DNA of 15,003 nt from the NCBI GenBank assembly GCA_029239415.1, contig JAQZAY010000063.1, positions 1 to 15,003 on the forward strand. The letters run 5' to 3'. Of the stretch, positions 1 through 6,541 are shown piece after piece (the first letter of the stretch is position 1; the number at the start of each line of letters is the position of its first letter). Origin of the DNA: Pseudomonas sp. (lineage in GTDB: Bacteria > Pseudomonadota > Gammaproteobacteria > Pseudomonadales > Pseudomonadaceae). A program made the translations under genes and the position numbers. Under the pieces are notes generated by a model. That model was given only the letters and a program-made list of their open reading frames with translations. It was not told the DNA's origin and made no database searches.

Positions 1-1
1 G

Positions 2-238
2 GTGGTGGGCGTGGCCGACGAGCGCATGGGCGAAGTGGGATGTGCCTGTGTGGTGCTGCGTGAAGGCCAGCAGTTGAAGGCCCATGAGCTGGTCGCCTGG
101 AGCCGCGAGCGCATGGCCAACTACAAGGTGCCCCGGCAGGTACGCTTCATGGCCTCGTTGCCGCTCAATCCGTCGGCCAAGGTGGCCAAGAACGAGCTGC
201 GCACCTTGATCGCGGCGAGCGCCAGCCAACTCGCCTAG
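2..238 (+). CDS. AMP-forming acyl-CoA synthetase, C-terminal end (5' partial), possibly HIP-CoA ligase
   Basis: This is the last 78 codons of a gene that begins before the window. The fragment is the C-terminal lid domain of the ANL (AMP-binding) family. It opens with VVGVADERMGEVG, the usual hinge-side strand, and continues with YKVPRQVRF and the A10-type motif NPSAKVAK. Lys60 of the fragment (codon at 179-181) is the expected catalytic lysine. The residue before it is Ala rather than the common Gly. The family joins a carboxylic acid to CoA through an acyl-adenylate. Next to steroid ring C/D genes, a FadD3-like ligase for the HIP acid is the natural guess, but the substrate pocket is outside the window, so a side-chain ligase is equally possible. 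The stop codon TAG (236-238) forms the first three bases of a putative operator. Confidence 0.85.
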   Translation: MVGVADERMGEVGCACVVLREGQQLKAHELVAWSRERMANYKVPRQVRFMASLPLNPSAKVAKNELRTLIAASASQLA

Positions 239-254
239 GCCAAACGGATGATGT
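236..254 (+). promoter_or_regulatory. Putative shared operator, copy 1 (upstream of the DUF1302-OYE unit)
   Basis: The sequence TAGGCCAAACGGATGATGT matches the window consensus TAGTCYNAWYGGAYGATGN at 16 of the 17 positions that are not N, counting Y and W as matches; the one mismatch is G at position 4. It begins on the stop codon of the synthetase gene and ends 63 nt before the ATG at 317, the same distance as the copy in front of hsaC. Seen directly: the sequence and spacing. Inferred: a binding site for the cluster's transcription factor. Confidence 0.5.
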
Positions 255-262
255 CTGCTCGA

Positions 263-288
263 CGCCGGCGCTCCACGCTGCGCCGGCG
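263..288 (+). other. GC-rich leader hairpin (paired CGCCGGCG repeats)
   Basis: The self-complementary octamer CGCCGGCG occurs at 263-270 and again at 281-288, separated by 10 nt, so an 8-bp stem can form. It lies between the synthetase stop and the outer-membrane protein start. It could be a Rho-independent-like terminator for the upstream gene without a T tract, a leader structure, or a REP-like element. Nothing in the sequence separates these options. Confidence 0.35.
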
Positions 289-316
289 ATCCACAACAAC
301 AAGAAAGGAAACCTGC

Positions 317-1960
317 ATGGCTAGGCACGATTCACGTATCTGCAAGGACGTACTCCCCGGCGCAGCGCTGCTGACCCTGGCGGTGGCCTGCACCCAGGCC
401 CATGCCGGCCCGCGTCTGGAGCTGGGCGAGAACACCACCCTGGACACCTCGCTGACCGTCAACTACACCGCCTCGATGCGCACCGCCAAGCCTGCACAGC
501 AGTACCTCGGCGACCCGAACAACGACGACGGCTCGCGCAACTTCAAGCGCGGCTCGCTGGTCAACAACCGCTTCAGCGTGTTCGGCGAGATGCTGCTCAA
601 GCACGAGAACCTCGGCGCAGTGCTGCGCGGCAGCCACTTCTACGACGACGTCTACCACAACCGCAACGACCACGACTCGCCCGACACGGTGAACAAGCTG
701 GGCCGCCCCAATGCCTTCAACGAGGAGACCCGGCGCCTGAGCGGCAGCAAGGCGCGCCTGCTGGACGCCTACGTGTATGGCAACTTCGATGTCGCCGACG
801 ACCAGTACCTGTCGCTCAAGGTCGGCCGCCACCTGGTCGCCTGGGGCGAGAGCCTGTTCTGGGCCAACATCAGCCAGGGCCAGGCGCCGGTGGACGCCAC
901 CAAGTTCAACGTGCCGGGCACCGAGGCCAAGGACGCCTACCTGCCGGTGGGCCAGGTGTCGGCCTCCTGGTCGCTGAACGAGGACCTGACCCTGGTCGGC
1001 TACTACCAGTACGAGTGGGACAAGACGCAGCTCAACCCGGTCGGCGACTTCTTCGGCAGCGACACCTTCGGCCCTGGCGCCGAGTTCTTCAGGCTGGGGG
1101 CAGGGGTGGTCGAAGGCCTGCCCGCCGCGCAGGCGGTGGCCTATGCAGGCAGCGTCAAGCCCAGGGACAGCGGCCAGTGGGGACTGGGCATGCGCTACCG
1201 GGTAACCGACAACACCGAGGTCGGCCTGTTCCACTATCGCTACCACGAACGCGTGGGCTCGCTGTTCTTCGACTTCAGCGGGCAGACCCAATACTCCTCG
1301 CTGGACGACATCGGCCAATATGCCAGCGCCGGCAGCGGCCCGGTATACCGCCTGGGGTACATGGAAGACGTGGAACTGACCGGGGTGAGCTTCAGCTCCA
1401 AGCTGGGCGACTCGGTGCAGTTCGCCGGTGACCTGAGCTACCGCGACGGCGCCGCGGTGTACCTGGACAACGGTGCACCGGCGCGTGGCCAGATCTGGCA
1501 AGGCAACCTCAACGGCAGCTACATCCTCGGCCCAAGCTTCCTGGCCCAGCAGACCACCTTCATGGCCGAGGTCGTGCACCAGCACATCCAGGGCGTCGAC
1601 ACCGTGCACATCAGCGGTGGCGGCCCGGGCGTGGACGGCAGCTTCAACCAGTTCCAGTCTGCCACCCAGACCCGTGGCCAGACCTTGCTCGGCGTCAGCG
1701 CCTACATGGACCACCCGGGCATCGCCGACGGCATCGACCTGGTCACCCGCGTATCCTGGACGCAGAACCTCGATGGCAGTGCCTACCAGGGCCTGGGCCG
1801 CGACGAGAAGCGCCTGACCATCGGTGGCGACTTCAAGTATCTGGGCAACTTCCAGGTCGGCCTGACCTACGTCGCCTACCTGAGCTCACCCGACGTTGCC
1901 CACGGGCGCCTGCTCGCGGACCGCGACTACGTGTCGTTCAACACCAAATACACCTTCTGA
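317..1960 (+). CDS. DUF1302 family outer-membrane protein, probable steroid uptake or surface protein
   Basis: A 547-residue protein. The start at 317 is chosen because AGGAA (306-310) stands 6 nt upstream and because a normal signal peptide begins there: basic MARHDSRICK, a hydrophobic run through residue 26, and A-H-A at 28-30 with predicted cleavage after Ala30. An in-frame ATG at 248 would add 23 arginine-rich residues and destroy the signal peptide. The mature protein is rich in alternating aromatic and polar strands (for example LVGYYQYEW, GMRYRV, VGLFHYRYHER) and ends YVSFNTKYTF. A terminal Phe in a final beta strand is the usual outer-membrane barrel insertion signal. It resembles the DUF1302 family, common in proteobacterial steroid and aromatic clusters and usually paired with a DUF1329 protein; no DUF1329 gene is seen here. 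Transport of steroid across the outer membrane is inference. The gene probably shares a transcript with the reductase 16 nt downstream. Confidence 0.85.
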   Translation: MARHDSRICKDVLPGAALLTLAVACTQAHAGPRLELGENTTLDTSLTVNYTASMRTAKPAQQYLGDPNNDDGSRNFKRGSLVNNRFSVFGEMLLKHENLGAVLRGSHFYDDVYHNRNDHDSPDTVNKLGRPNAFNEETRRLSGSKARLLDAYVYGNFDVADDQYLSLKVGRHLVAWGESLFWANISQGQAPVDATKFNVPGTEAKDAYLPVGQVSASWSLNEDLTLVGYYQYEWDKTQLNPVGDFFGSDTFGPGAEFFRLGAGVVEGLPAAQAVAYAGSVKPRDSGQWGLGMRYRVTDNTEVGLFHYRYHERVGSLFFDFSGQTQYSSLDDIGQYASAGSGPVYRLGYMEDVELTGVSFSSKLGDSVQFAGDLSYRDGAAVYLDNGAPARGQIWQGNLNGSYILGPSFLAQQTTFMAEVVHQHIQGVDTVHISGGGPGVDGSFNQFQSATQTRGQTLLGVSAYMDHPGIADGIDLVTRVSWTQNLDGSAYQGLGRDEKRLTIGGDFKYLGNFQVGLTYVAYLSSPDVAHGRLLADRDYVSFNTKYTF

Positions 1961-1976
1961 CAACTAGGGTCTTGCC

Positions 1977-3209
1977 ATGCATACGTCCCCGTTCAGTCCA
2001 ATCGCGATTGGTCCGTTGACCCTGAAGAACCGCTTTATCAAGGCCGCCACCAACGAGGGCATGAGCGCCCAGGGCCTTCCTTCCCGGCAGTTGGTCAAGC
2101 TGCATGGCGACCTTGCCCGAGGCGGGGTGGCACTGACCACCGTGGCCTATTGCGCGGTCAGCCAGGATGGCCGCACCTTGCCCAATCAACTGTCCCTGAC
2201 CCGTGAGAGCCTGCCGCATTTCAAGGCCCTGACCGATGAAGTCCACCGCGCGGGCGGGCTGGCCAGCGCGCAGATTACCCATGGTGGCTGTTTTACCTTC
2301 ATTCGAGAACGCGCGACTCGCTACCCGCTGTCGGCCAGTGGCGGCTTCAACAAGATCGGCATGATGAGCGGCATGTTCTTCAAGCAGGCGATGACCGAAG
2401 ACGACATGCGTCAGGTGGTCCAGGACTTCGCCCAGGGCGCGCGCCTGGCCCGAGAGGCGGGGTTCGATGCCGTGGAGATCCACATGGGCCACGGCTACTT
2501 GCTGAGCCAGTTCATCTCGCCGCTGTACAACAAGCGGCGCGACCAGTACGGCGGCAGCCTGGAAAACCGCCTGCGCTTTCCCCGCCGTGTCCTGCGCGCC
2601 GTGCTCGATGCGGTCGGCCGCGAGCTGGCGGTGATCTGCAAGTACAGCATCACCGAAGGCGTGCGGGCCGGCAATAGCGCCGACGACGGTGCGCGAATAG
2701 CGCGCATGCTCGAACAGGAGGGCGCCCACCTGCTGGTGCTCAGCGCGGGCATGAACGCCGAGTCGATCACCACCATGTTCGGCTCCTCTTTTCCCAAGGA
2801 AAACCGGGTCCAGCAAAAGAACCCGGTGATCGCCCTGGCGATGAAGATCCAGCGCCTGCGAGACCCGCAGGTCGAGTTCCGCGAATTGTACCTGCTCGAG
2901 CACGCGCGCAAGGTCAGGGCGGCGGTGAAGATGCCGCTGGCCTACCTGGGCGGGGCACGGAGCCTGCGCAGCATCGAGCAGGTGATGGGGGAAGGCTTCG
3001 ACCTGGTCGCCATGGGCCGCGTGCTGCTGGCCGAAAAGGACTATGTCGACAAGCTTGCCAGCGGTGCCAGCAAGGACTCGATCTGCACGGCCTGCAACCG
3101 CTGCGTGGCGATGATGTACACCCCGGGCGGGACCTCCTGCGTGCTCGGCGCGCCAGGCGATGCCGAGCTCAACCGGCAACCGGCCGGTGCTGTCTCGAAG
3201 GCTGGCTGA
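1977..3209 (+). CDS. Old Yellow Enzyme family NAD(P)H:flavin oxidoreductase with Fe-S cysteine motif; candidate SteD-type ene-reductase
   Basis: A 410-residue TIM-barrel flavoprotein of the 2,4-dienoyl-CoA reductase/BaiCD branch of the Old Yellow Enzymes. AGGG (1966-1969) precedes the ATG by 7 nt. Visible motifs: LKNRFIKAATNEG (16-28), AQITHGG around Gln99, the active-site block EIHMGHGYLL with His169, His172 and Tyr174, followed by NKRRDQYGGSLENRLRF, and the FMN phosphate loops LGGARS (324-329) and MGRVLL (346-351). Near the C terminus Cys370, Cys373, Cys376 and Cys388 form CX2CX2CX11C, close to the CX2CX3CX11C [4Fe-4S] motif of FadH. The protein then stops, without the FAD/NADPH domain that follows in FadH or BaiCD. 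Such enzymes reduce activated C=C bonds. In Comamonas the last step of 12-hydroxyl removal is a C-ring double-bond reduction (SteD), and this is the only ene-reductase in the window, so that role is a reasonable inference. Reduction of another enone or dienoyl-CoA in ring C/D breakdown is the alternative. Confidence 0.85.
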   Translation: MHTSPFSPIAIGPLTLKNRFIKAATNEGMSAQGLPSRQLVKLHGDLARGGVALTTVAYCAVSQDGRTLPNQLSLTRESLPHFKALTDEVHRAGGLASAQITHGGCFTFIRERATRYPLSASGGFNKIGMMSGMFFKQAMTEDDMRQVVQDFAQGARLAREAGFDAVEIHMGHGYLLSQFISPLYNKRRDQYGGSLENRLRFPRRVLRAVLDAVGRELAVICKYSITEGVRAGNSADDGARIARMLEQEGAHLLVLSAGMNAESITTMFGSSFPKENRVQQKNPVIALAMKIQRLRDPQVEFRELYLLEHARKVRAAVKMPLAYLGGARSLRSIEQVMGEGFDLVAMGRVLLAEKDYVDKLASGASKDSICTACNRCVAMMYTPGGTSCVLGAPGDAELNRQPAGAVSKAG

Positions 3210-3217
3210 GGCCTGGC

Positions 3218-3246
3218 GTGCATCGCCGGCCGCGTCGGCGATGCAC
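3218..3246. terminator. Bidirectional terminator-like hairpin between convergent OYE and hsaD genes
   Basis: GTGCATCGCCG (3218-3228) and CGGCGATGCAC (3236-3246) form a perfect 11-bp stem around a 7-nt loop. It begins 8 nt after the reductase stop and ends 12 nt before the hydrolase stop on the other strand, so it can serve both. No clear T tract follows on either side, which is common in GC-rich genomes. Confidence 0.65.
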
Positions 3247-3258
3247 CTCCTGGAAGGC

Positions 3259-4092
3259 TTAGCCGTGGCGCAGGAACTCCAGGCAGCTGCGGTTGAACAG
3301 CTCGCGGTGCTCTACCTGCACCCAGTGGCCGCAGCGGTTGAGCACGATGAAGCGCGCTTGCGGCGCGCCATCGATGATGCGCTGGGCGCCGCCGACCGGG
3401 TTGAAGTTGTCGTTGCTGCCCCAGAAACCCAGTATCGGACACTGCAACTCGCCCAGGCGCGAGGCCATGTTCGGCACCTGCATGGTGCTGAACAGGTTCT
3501 GCGGCTGTGTCTGCGCGACGGCCACGCGTTCGAGCAGCAGGCTCTGTGGCAGGATCGAGTCATCGAACAGCTGCAGGCGCATCATGCTGCGCATCTCTTC
3601 AAGGCCCACCGGGCCTGCGTTGAACAGGCTGACCATGCGCACGATGCCTTCCATCCTGAAGTAGGTCTCGCGATCCTCGACACCGCCCGGTGCCAGCAGG
3701 ATCAGGCGCTCGATCCGCCTGGGCAGGCGCAGTGCCAGGCCCAGGGCAATCGCGCCGCCCAGTGAGTTGCCAAGCACCGTGCAGCGGTCGATGTCCAGCG
3801 CATCGAGCAGGCCGGTCACGCTGTCGAGGAAAAACGCCAGGTCGTACTGCACGTCAGCAGGCTTGTCGGAACGCCCGAACCCGGGCAGGTCGAGCACCAG
3901 GTTGCGGTAGCCGGCGTCCGTGAACTGCGGGTAGTTGCCCTTGAAGTTGCTGAAGCCGCTGGCCCCCGGGCCACTGCCGTGCAGCCACACCACCACAGGC
4001 CCCGTGCCTTCGTCCAGGTAGTGCAGGCGCAGGCCGCTGGGCAGCGTCAGGTAGTGGCCGGTGGGTAGCGGCAAGTCTTCGGGTTGGCTCAT
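3259..4092 (-). CDS. hsaD: HsaD/TesD-like meta-cleavage product (4,9-DSHA) hydrolase, alpha/beta fold
   Basis: A 277-residue cytoplasmic alpha/beta hydrolase of the C-C bond (meta-cleavage product) hydrolase family. The oxyanion motif HGSGPGAS is at residues 38-45 and the nucleophile elbow GNSLGG carries Ser110. Asp228 (in WGSNDNFNP) and His256 (in CGHWVQVE) complete the triad. The HGxGPGAS, GNSLGG and GHWVQVE segments are characteristic of HsaD, TesD and BphD. HsaD cleaves the ring-opened product of HsaC to 2-hydroxyhexadienoate and the C/D-ring acid. The hsaC gene lies in the same window, which supports this substrate. The start is preceded by GGAG 7 nt upstream on the minus strand. The gene stands alone, divergent from the SDR cassette, with its own putative operator at 4201-4219. 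A hydrolase for another meta-cleavage product is possible but less likely. Confidence 0.87.
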   Translation of the reverse strand: MSQPEDLPLPTGHYLTLPSGLRLHYLDEGTGPVVVWLHGSGPGASGFSNFKGNYPQFTDAGYRNLVLDLPGFGRSDKPADVQYDLAFFLDSVTGLLDALDIDRCTVLGNSLGGAIALGLALRLPRRIERLILLAPGGVEDRETYFRMEGIVRMVSLFNAGPVGLEEMRSMMRLQLFDDSILPQSLLLERVAVAQTQPQNLFSTMQVPNMASRLGELQCPILGFWGSNDNFNPVGGAQRIIDGAPQARFIVLNRCGHWVQVEHRELFNRSCLEFLRHG

Positions 4093-4200
4093 GTCGGGTC
4101 TCCGGATCGGCTGGGGAAAAGTGCGAGTGGCCCGGCCCGCACGAGCGGGTCTCGGTGCCTGGATCGCGCACCTGGATGATCCGTTCAGGGCGGCGGCCCG

Positions 4201-4219
4201 GCATCGTCCATTCAGACCA
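4201..4219 (-). promoter_or_regulatory. Putative shared operator, copy 2 (facing hsaD)
   Basis: Read on the minus strand the sequence is TGGTCTGAATGGACGATGC. It shares GTCT and the invariant GGACGATG with the copy in front of hsaC. It lies 109 nt before the hsaD ATG, farther than the other copies. Its right half points toward hsaD. It forms an outward-facing pair with the copy at 4238-4256, with 18 nt between them. Binding-site function is inferred. Confidence 0.5.
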
Positions 4220-4237
4220 CTGCCCGCGAGGCTGCGT

Positions 4238-4256
4238 TAGTCCTATCGGACGATGA
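4238..4256 (+). promoter_or_regulatory. Putative shared operator, copy 3 (facing the SDR cassette)
   Basis: The sequence TAGTCCTATCGGACGATGA contains the exact inverted repeat GTCC-N4-GGAC, the clearest dyad among the five copies, and shares CGGACGATGA with the copy before hsaC. It ends 82 nt before the ATG at 4338. Dyad symmetry of this size fits a dimeric activator or repressor; which one cannot be told from sequence. Confidence 0.55.
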
Positions 4257-4337
4257 CTCGGGCGCGGACACGGCCCAATCATGCAAGCCAACGGCCTGCG
4301 CTGCTTGCCAGGCTTCCACGCACTGCAGGAGAAGGGT

Positions 4338-5081
4338 ATGAAGTTGCTGAACAAGGTTGCCTTTGTCACGGGGGCGGCGCAGGGAATGGGGCAGGCCATG
4401 GTGCGCCGCTTCGTCGCCGAAGGCGCCAAGGTGGTCGCGGTCGACCTCGACCAGAAGGCATTGCTCGACGGCCTGGACGGTCTGGCTGATCTGTCGGACC
4501 GAGTCCTGGCACTGAGCTGCAATGTCGCGGACGCGGCCGCTGTCGCCGATGCCATGGGCCAGGTCGAAGCGCGCTTCGGCGGCCTGGATATCCTGGTCAA
4601 CAACGCGGGGGTCGGCGCCTTCGACAGCTTCCTGGAAACCTCGGACGACAGCTGGGCACGGGTGATCGGGGTCAACCTGGGCGGTACCTTCCTGTGCTGC
4701 CGCGAAGGCGCCCGCCTGATGCTCAAGGGCCAGCGCAAGGGGGTGATCATCAATCTTTCCAGCACCGCCGCGCTCACCGGCGAAGGACCGAGCCACTACT
4801 GCGCCTCCAAGGCCGCGGTGATGGGCCTGACCCGCTCGATCGCCCGCGAGCTGGCGCCCTCGGGGATTCGCGTCAATACCCTGGTGCCGGGCCCGACCAA
4901 CACCCCGATGATGGCTGGCGTGGCCGAGGAGCACATGCAGGCCATGCTCAGGAATGTGCCGCTTGGACGGCTTTGCGAGACCGATGAGATCGCCGGCGTG
5001 GCCGTTTTCCTGGGCAGCGACGATGCCAGTTTCATCACCGGCCAGAACATCGCGGTCAACGGCGGCATGGCCTTTATCTGA
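4338..5081 (+). CDS. Short-chain dehydrogenase/reductase, probable NAD-linked hydroxysteroid dehydrogenase (candidate SteA)
   Basis: A 247-residue classical SDR. The start at 4338 has AGGAG (4327-4331) 6 nt upstream and yields the standard N terminus; an earlier in-frame ATG at 4281 has no ribosome binding site and adds 19 non-family residues. The Rossmann motif TGAAQGMG is at 11-18, Asp36 at the end of beta-2 (VVAVDLD) suggests NAD(H), NNAG is at 88-91, and the tetrad is Asn113, Ser141, Tyr154, Lys158 (YCASK). It starts a tight three-gene operon with a second SDR and a BaiE-like dehydratase. In Comamonas testosteroni adjacent SDRs SteA and SteB oxidise the 12-alpha-hydroxyl to a ketone and reduce it to 12-beta-hydroxyl. 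The first-gene position and NAD preference suggest the oxidative SteA role, but that is inference. A ring C/D hydroxyacyl-CoA dehydrogenase such as IpdF is the main alternative. Confidence 0.8.
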   Translation: MKLLNKVAFVTGAAQGMGQAMVRRFVAEGAKVVAVDLDQKALLDGLDGLADLSDRVLALSCNVADAAAVADAMGQVEARFGGLDILVNNAGVGAFDSFLETSDDSWARVIGVNLGGTFLCCREGARLMLKGQRKGVIINLSSTAALTGEGPSHYCASKAAVMGLTRSIARELAPSGIRVNTLVPGPTNTPMMAGVAEEHMQAMLRNVPLGRLCETDEIAGVAVFLGSDDASFITGQNIAVNGGMAFI

Positions 5082-5092
5082 GGAGGCACACG

Positions 5093-5866
5093 ATGAGCAA
5101 ACGACTACAAGGCAAGATCGCGTTCATTACCGGGGCCGGTTCCGGTATCGGCCAGGCCACCGCGCTGCGCTTCGCCGAAGAGGGCGCCACGGTGGTGCTC
5201 TGCGGGCGGCGCGCACAGCCGTTGGAACAGGTGCTGGAGCAGATCCGCGCGGCGGGCGGGCAGGGCGACATCGCCGTGGCCGACGTCAGCGACGAAAAGG
5301 CCTATGTCGGCGCGCTGGAAGGCGCCGCACAGCGCCACGGGCGCCTGGACATCCTGGTCAACAACGCCATGGCCTACACCTGGGGCGGCATCGACACGCT
5401 GTCCACCGCTGACTGGCACGTCAACTTCGCCACCACCCTGGACGGTACCTTCTGGGGCACCCGCACCGCCATGCGCCTGATGAAGGACCAGGGCGGTGGC
5501 GCGATCGTCAACATCGCCTCGATCTGCGGGCTGTTCGGCACTGCCTGGATGGGCGGGTATTCGGCAGCCAAGGCCGCGGTGATCAACTTCAGCCGCGCGG
5601 CAGCCAGCGAAGGCGCCTGCCACGGCATTCGCTGCAACGTGGTGATTCCCGGTGTGGTCGATACACCGGCCACGGCAAGCATGCTCAGCGACGCGAAGAC
5701 CCGCTCCAACACCGAGAAAGTCATCCCGATGAAGCGCGTCGGGCTGCCCCATGAACTGGCCAACGCGATTCTGTTCCTGGCCAGCGACGAGGCGTCCTAT
5801 GTCACCGGAGCCAGCCTGGCCGTGGACGGTGGGCGCAGCTCCGACCTGTACACGGTGCTCGACTGA
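5093..5866 (+). CDS. Short-chain dehydrogenase/reductase, probable NADP-linked ketosteroid reductase (candidate SteB)
   Basis: A 257-residue classical SDR. AGGAGG (5081-5086) overlaps the previous stop codon and sits 6 nt before the [11 protein letters not shown] is at 13-20, and after beta-2 comes CGRR (37-40), where arginines favour NADP(H). Ser143, Tyr156 and Lys160 (YSAAK) are present. Two usual features are altered: NNAG reads NNAM (90-93), and the position of the structural Asn in the VNxxG segment appears to be Thr115 (TTLDGTF). With the NAD-type SDR before it, an oxidation-reduction pair that inverts a hydroxyl (SteA then SteB) is plausible. The stop overlaps the next ATG (TGATG), which indicates translational coupling to the dehydratase. 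Confidence 0.8.
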   Translation: MSKRLQGKIAFITGAGSGIGQATALRFAEEGATVVLCGRRAQPLEQVLEQIRAAGGQGDIAVADVSDEKAYVGALEGAAQRHGRLDILVNNAMAYTWGGIDTLSTADWHVNFATTLDGTFWGTRTAMRLMKDQGGGAIVNIASICGLFGTAWMGGYSAAKAAVINFSRAAASEGACHGIRCNVVIPGVVDTPATASMLSDAKTRSNTEKVIPMKRVGLPHELANAILFLASDEASYVTGASLAVDGGRSSDLYTVLD

Positions 5867-6501
5867 TGAGCCGGGAGACGAATTCGCTGGAGGCACGCAT
5901 CGATCGCCTGGAGTCGCTGGACGCCATCCGCCAGCTGGCGGGCAAGTACGCGCTGGCCCTCGACATGCGCGACATGGACGCCATGGCCAACTGTTTCGTG
6001 CCCGATGTGAAGGTTGGCCGCGACAAGTACGGCCGGGCTCACCTCAAGGCGTGGCTGGACGACACCATGCGCCGCCAGTTCCACGGCACCTCGCATCACC
6101 TGGGCCAGCACATCATCGAGTTCATCGATGCCGACCATGCCACCGGCGTGGTGTACTCGAAGAACGAGCATGAGACCGGGCCTGAGTGGGTGATCATGCA
6201 GATGCTCTACTGGGACGACTACCAGCGGGTCGACGGCCGCTGGTGCCTGCGTCGCCGCTTGCCCTGCTACTGGTACGCGACAGACCTCAACAAGCCGCCG
6301 ATCGGCGGCCTGAAGATGCGCTGGCCGGGGCGCGAGCCCTATGCGGGCAGCTTCCACGAGCTGTTCCCTTCATGGGATGCGTTCTGGGCCCAGCGGCCAG
6401 ACAAGGACAACCTCCCGCAAGTCGCCGAGCCCGCGCCGATGGAACGGTTCCTGGAGACGATGCGCCAGGGCGCGGGAGATCCCAGGATACGCGTCAGGTA
6501 G
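5866..6501 (+). CDS. SnoaL/NTF2-fold BaiE-like steroid dehydratase (candidate SteC)
   Basis: A 211-residue protein of the SnoaL-like (NTF2) superfamily. It opens with a short amphipathic helix and then IRQLAGKYALALDMRD, which lines up with the first helix of the bile-acid 7-alpha-dehydratase BaiE. Tyr28 and Asp33 have the same five-residue spacing as BaiE Tyr30 and Asp35, and His78 in TSHHLGQH corresponds to BaiE His83. A following W-x-R-x3-P segment (WCLRRRLPCYWY, 127-138) ends the core fold, and about 70 further residues extend beyond the BaiE length. The expected chemistry is elimination of water from a hydroxysteroid. In Comamonas, SteC removes the 12-beta-hydroxyl to give a ring-C double bond, and the gene order SDR-SDR-dehydratase fits that set. 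Alternatives are a 7-hydroxysteroid dehydratase or another isomerase/dehydratase. The start is fixed by a 1-nt overlap with the preceding stop. Confidence 0.75.
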   Translation: MSRETNSLEARIDRLESLDAIRQLAGKYALALDMRDMDAMANCFVPDVKVGRDKYGRAHLKAWLDDTMRRQFHGTSHHLGQHIIEFIDADHATGVVYSKNEHETGPEWVIMQMLYWDDYQRVDGRWCLRRRLPCYWYATDLNKPPIGGLKMRWPGREPYAGSFHELFPSWDAFWAQRPDKDNLPQVAEPAPMERFLETMRQGAGDPRIRVR

Positions 6502-6506
6502 CGTCG

Positions 6507-6536
6507 GCTCCGGGGCAGCCCAGGCTGCCCCGGAGC
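6507..6536. terminator. Bidirectional terminator-like hairpin between the SnoaL gene and the acyl-CoA dehydrogenase pair
   Basis: GCTCCGGGGCAGCC (6507-6520) pairs perfectly with GGCTGCCCCGGAGC (6523-6536), a 14-bp stem with only 2 nt between the arms (the top pairs would open to make a real loop). It fills the 40-nt gap between two convergent stop codons (6501 and 6542). There is no T tract. Confidence 0.65.
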
Positions 6537-6541
6537 ACTGC

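Noticed and set aside
332..1714. A 460-codon open frame antisense to the DUF1302 gene, and similar ones at 1938-3179, 8960-10027 and 12494-13657
   Set aside because: They mirror real genes on the other strand, are built of Ala/Gly/Val/His/Arg-rich low-information sequence with no recognisable domain, and are the expected by-product of GC-rich codon use.
4172..4182. GGATGATCC near the hsaD leader as a further operator copy
   Set aside because: It shares only a GATGAT-like core; the left half TAGTC is missing on both strands.
4281..4337. Upstream in-frame ATG for the first SDR (19 extra residues)
   Set aside because: No ribosome binding site is seen, and SDRs of this class begin a few residues before the TGxxxGxG motif, as the 4338 start gives.
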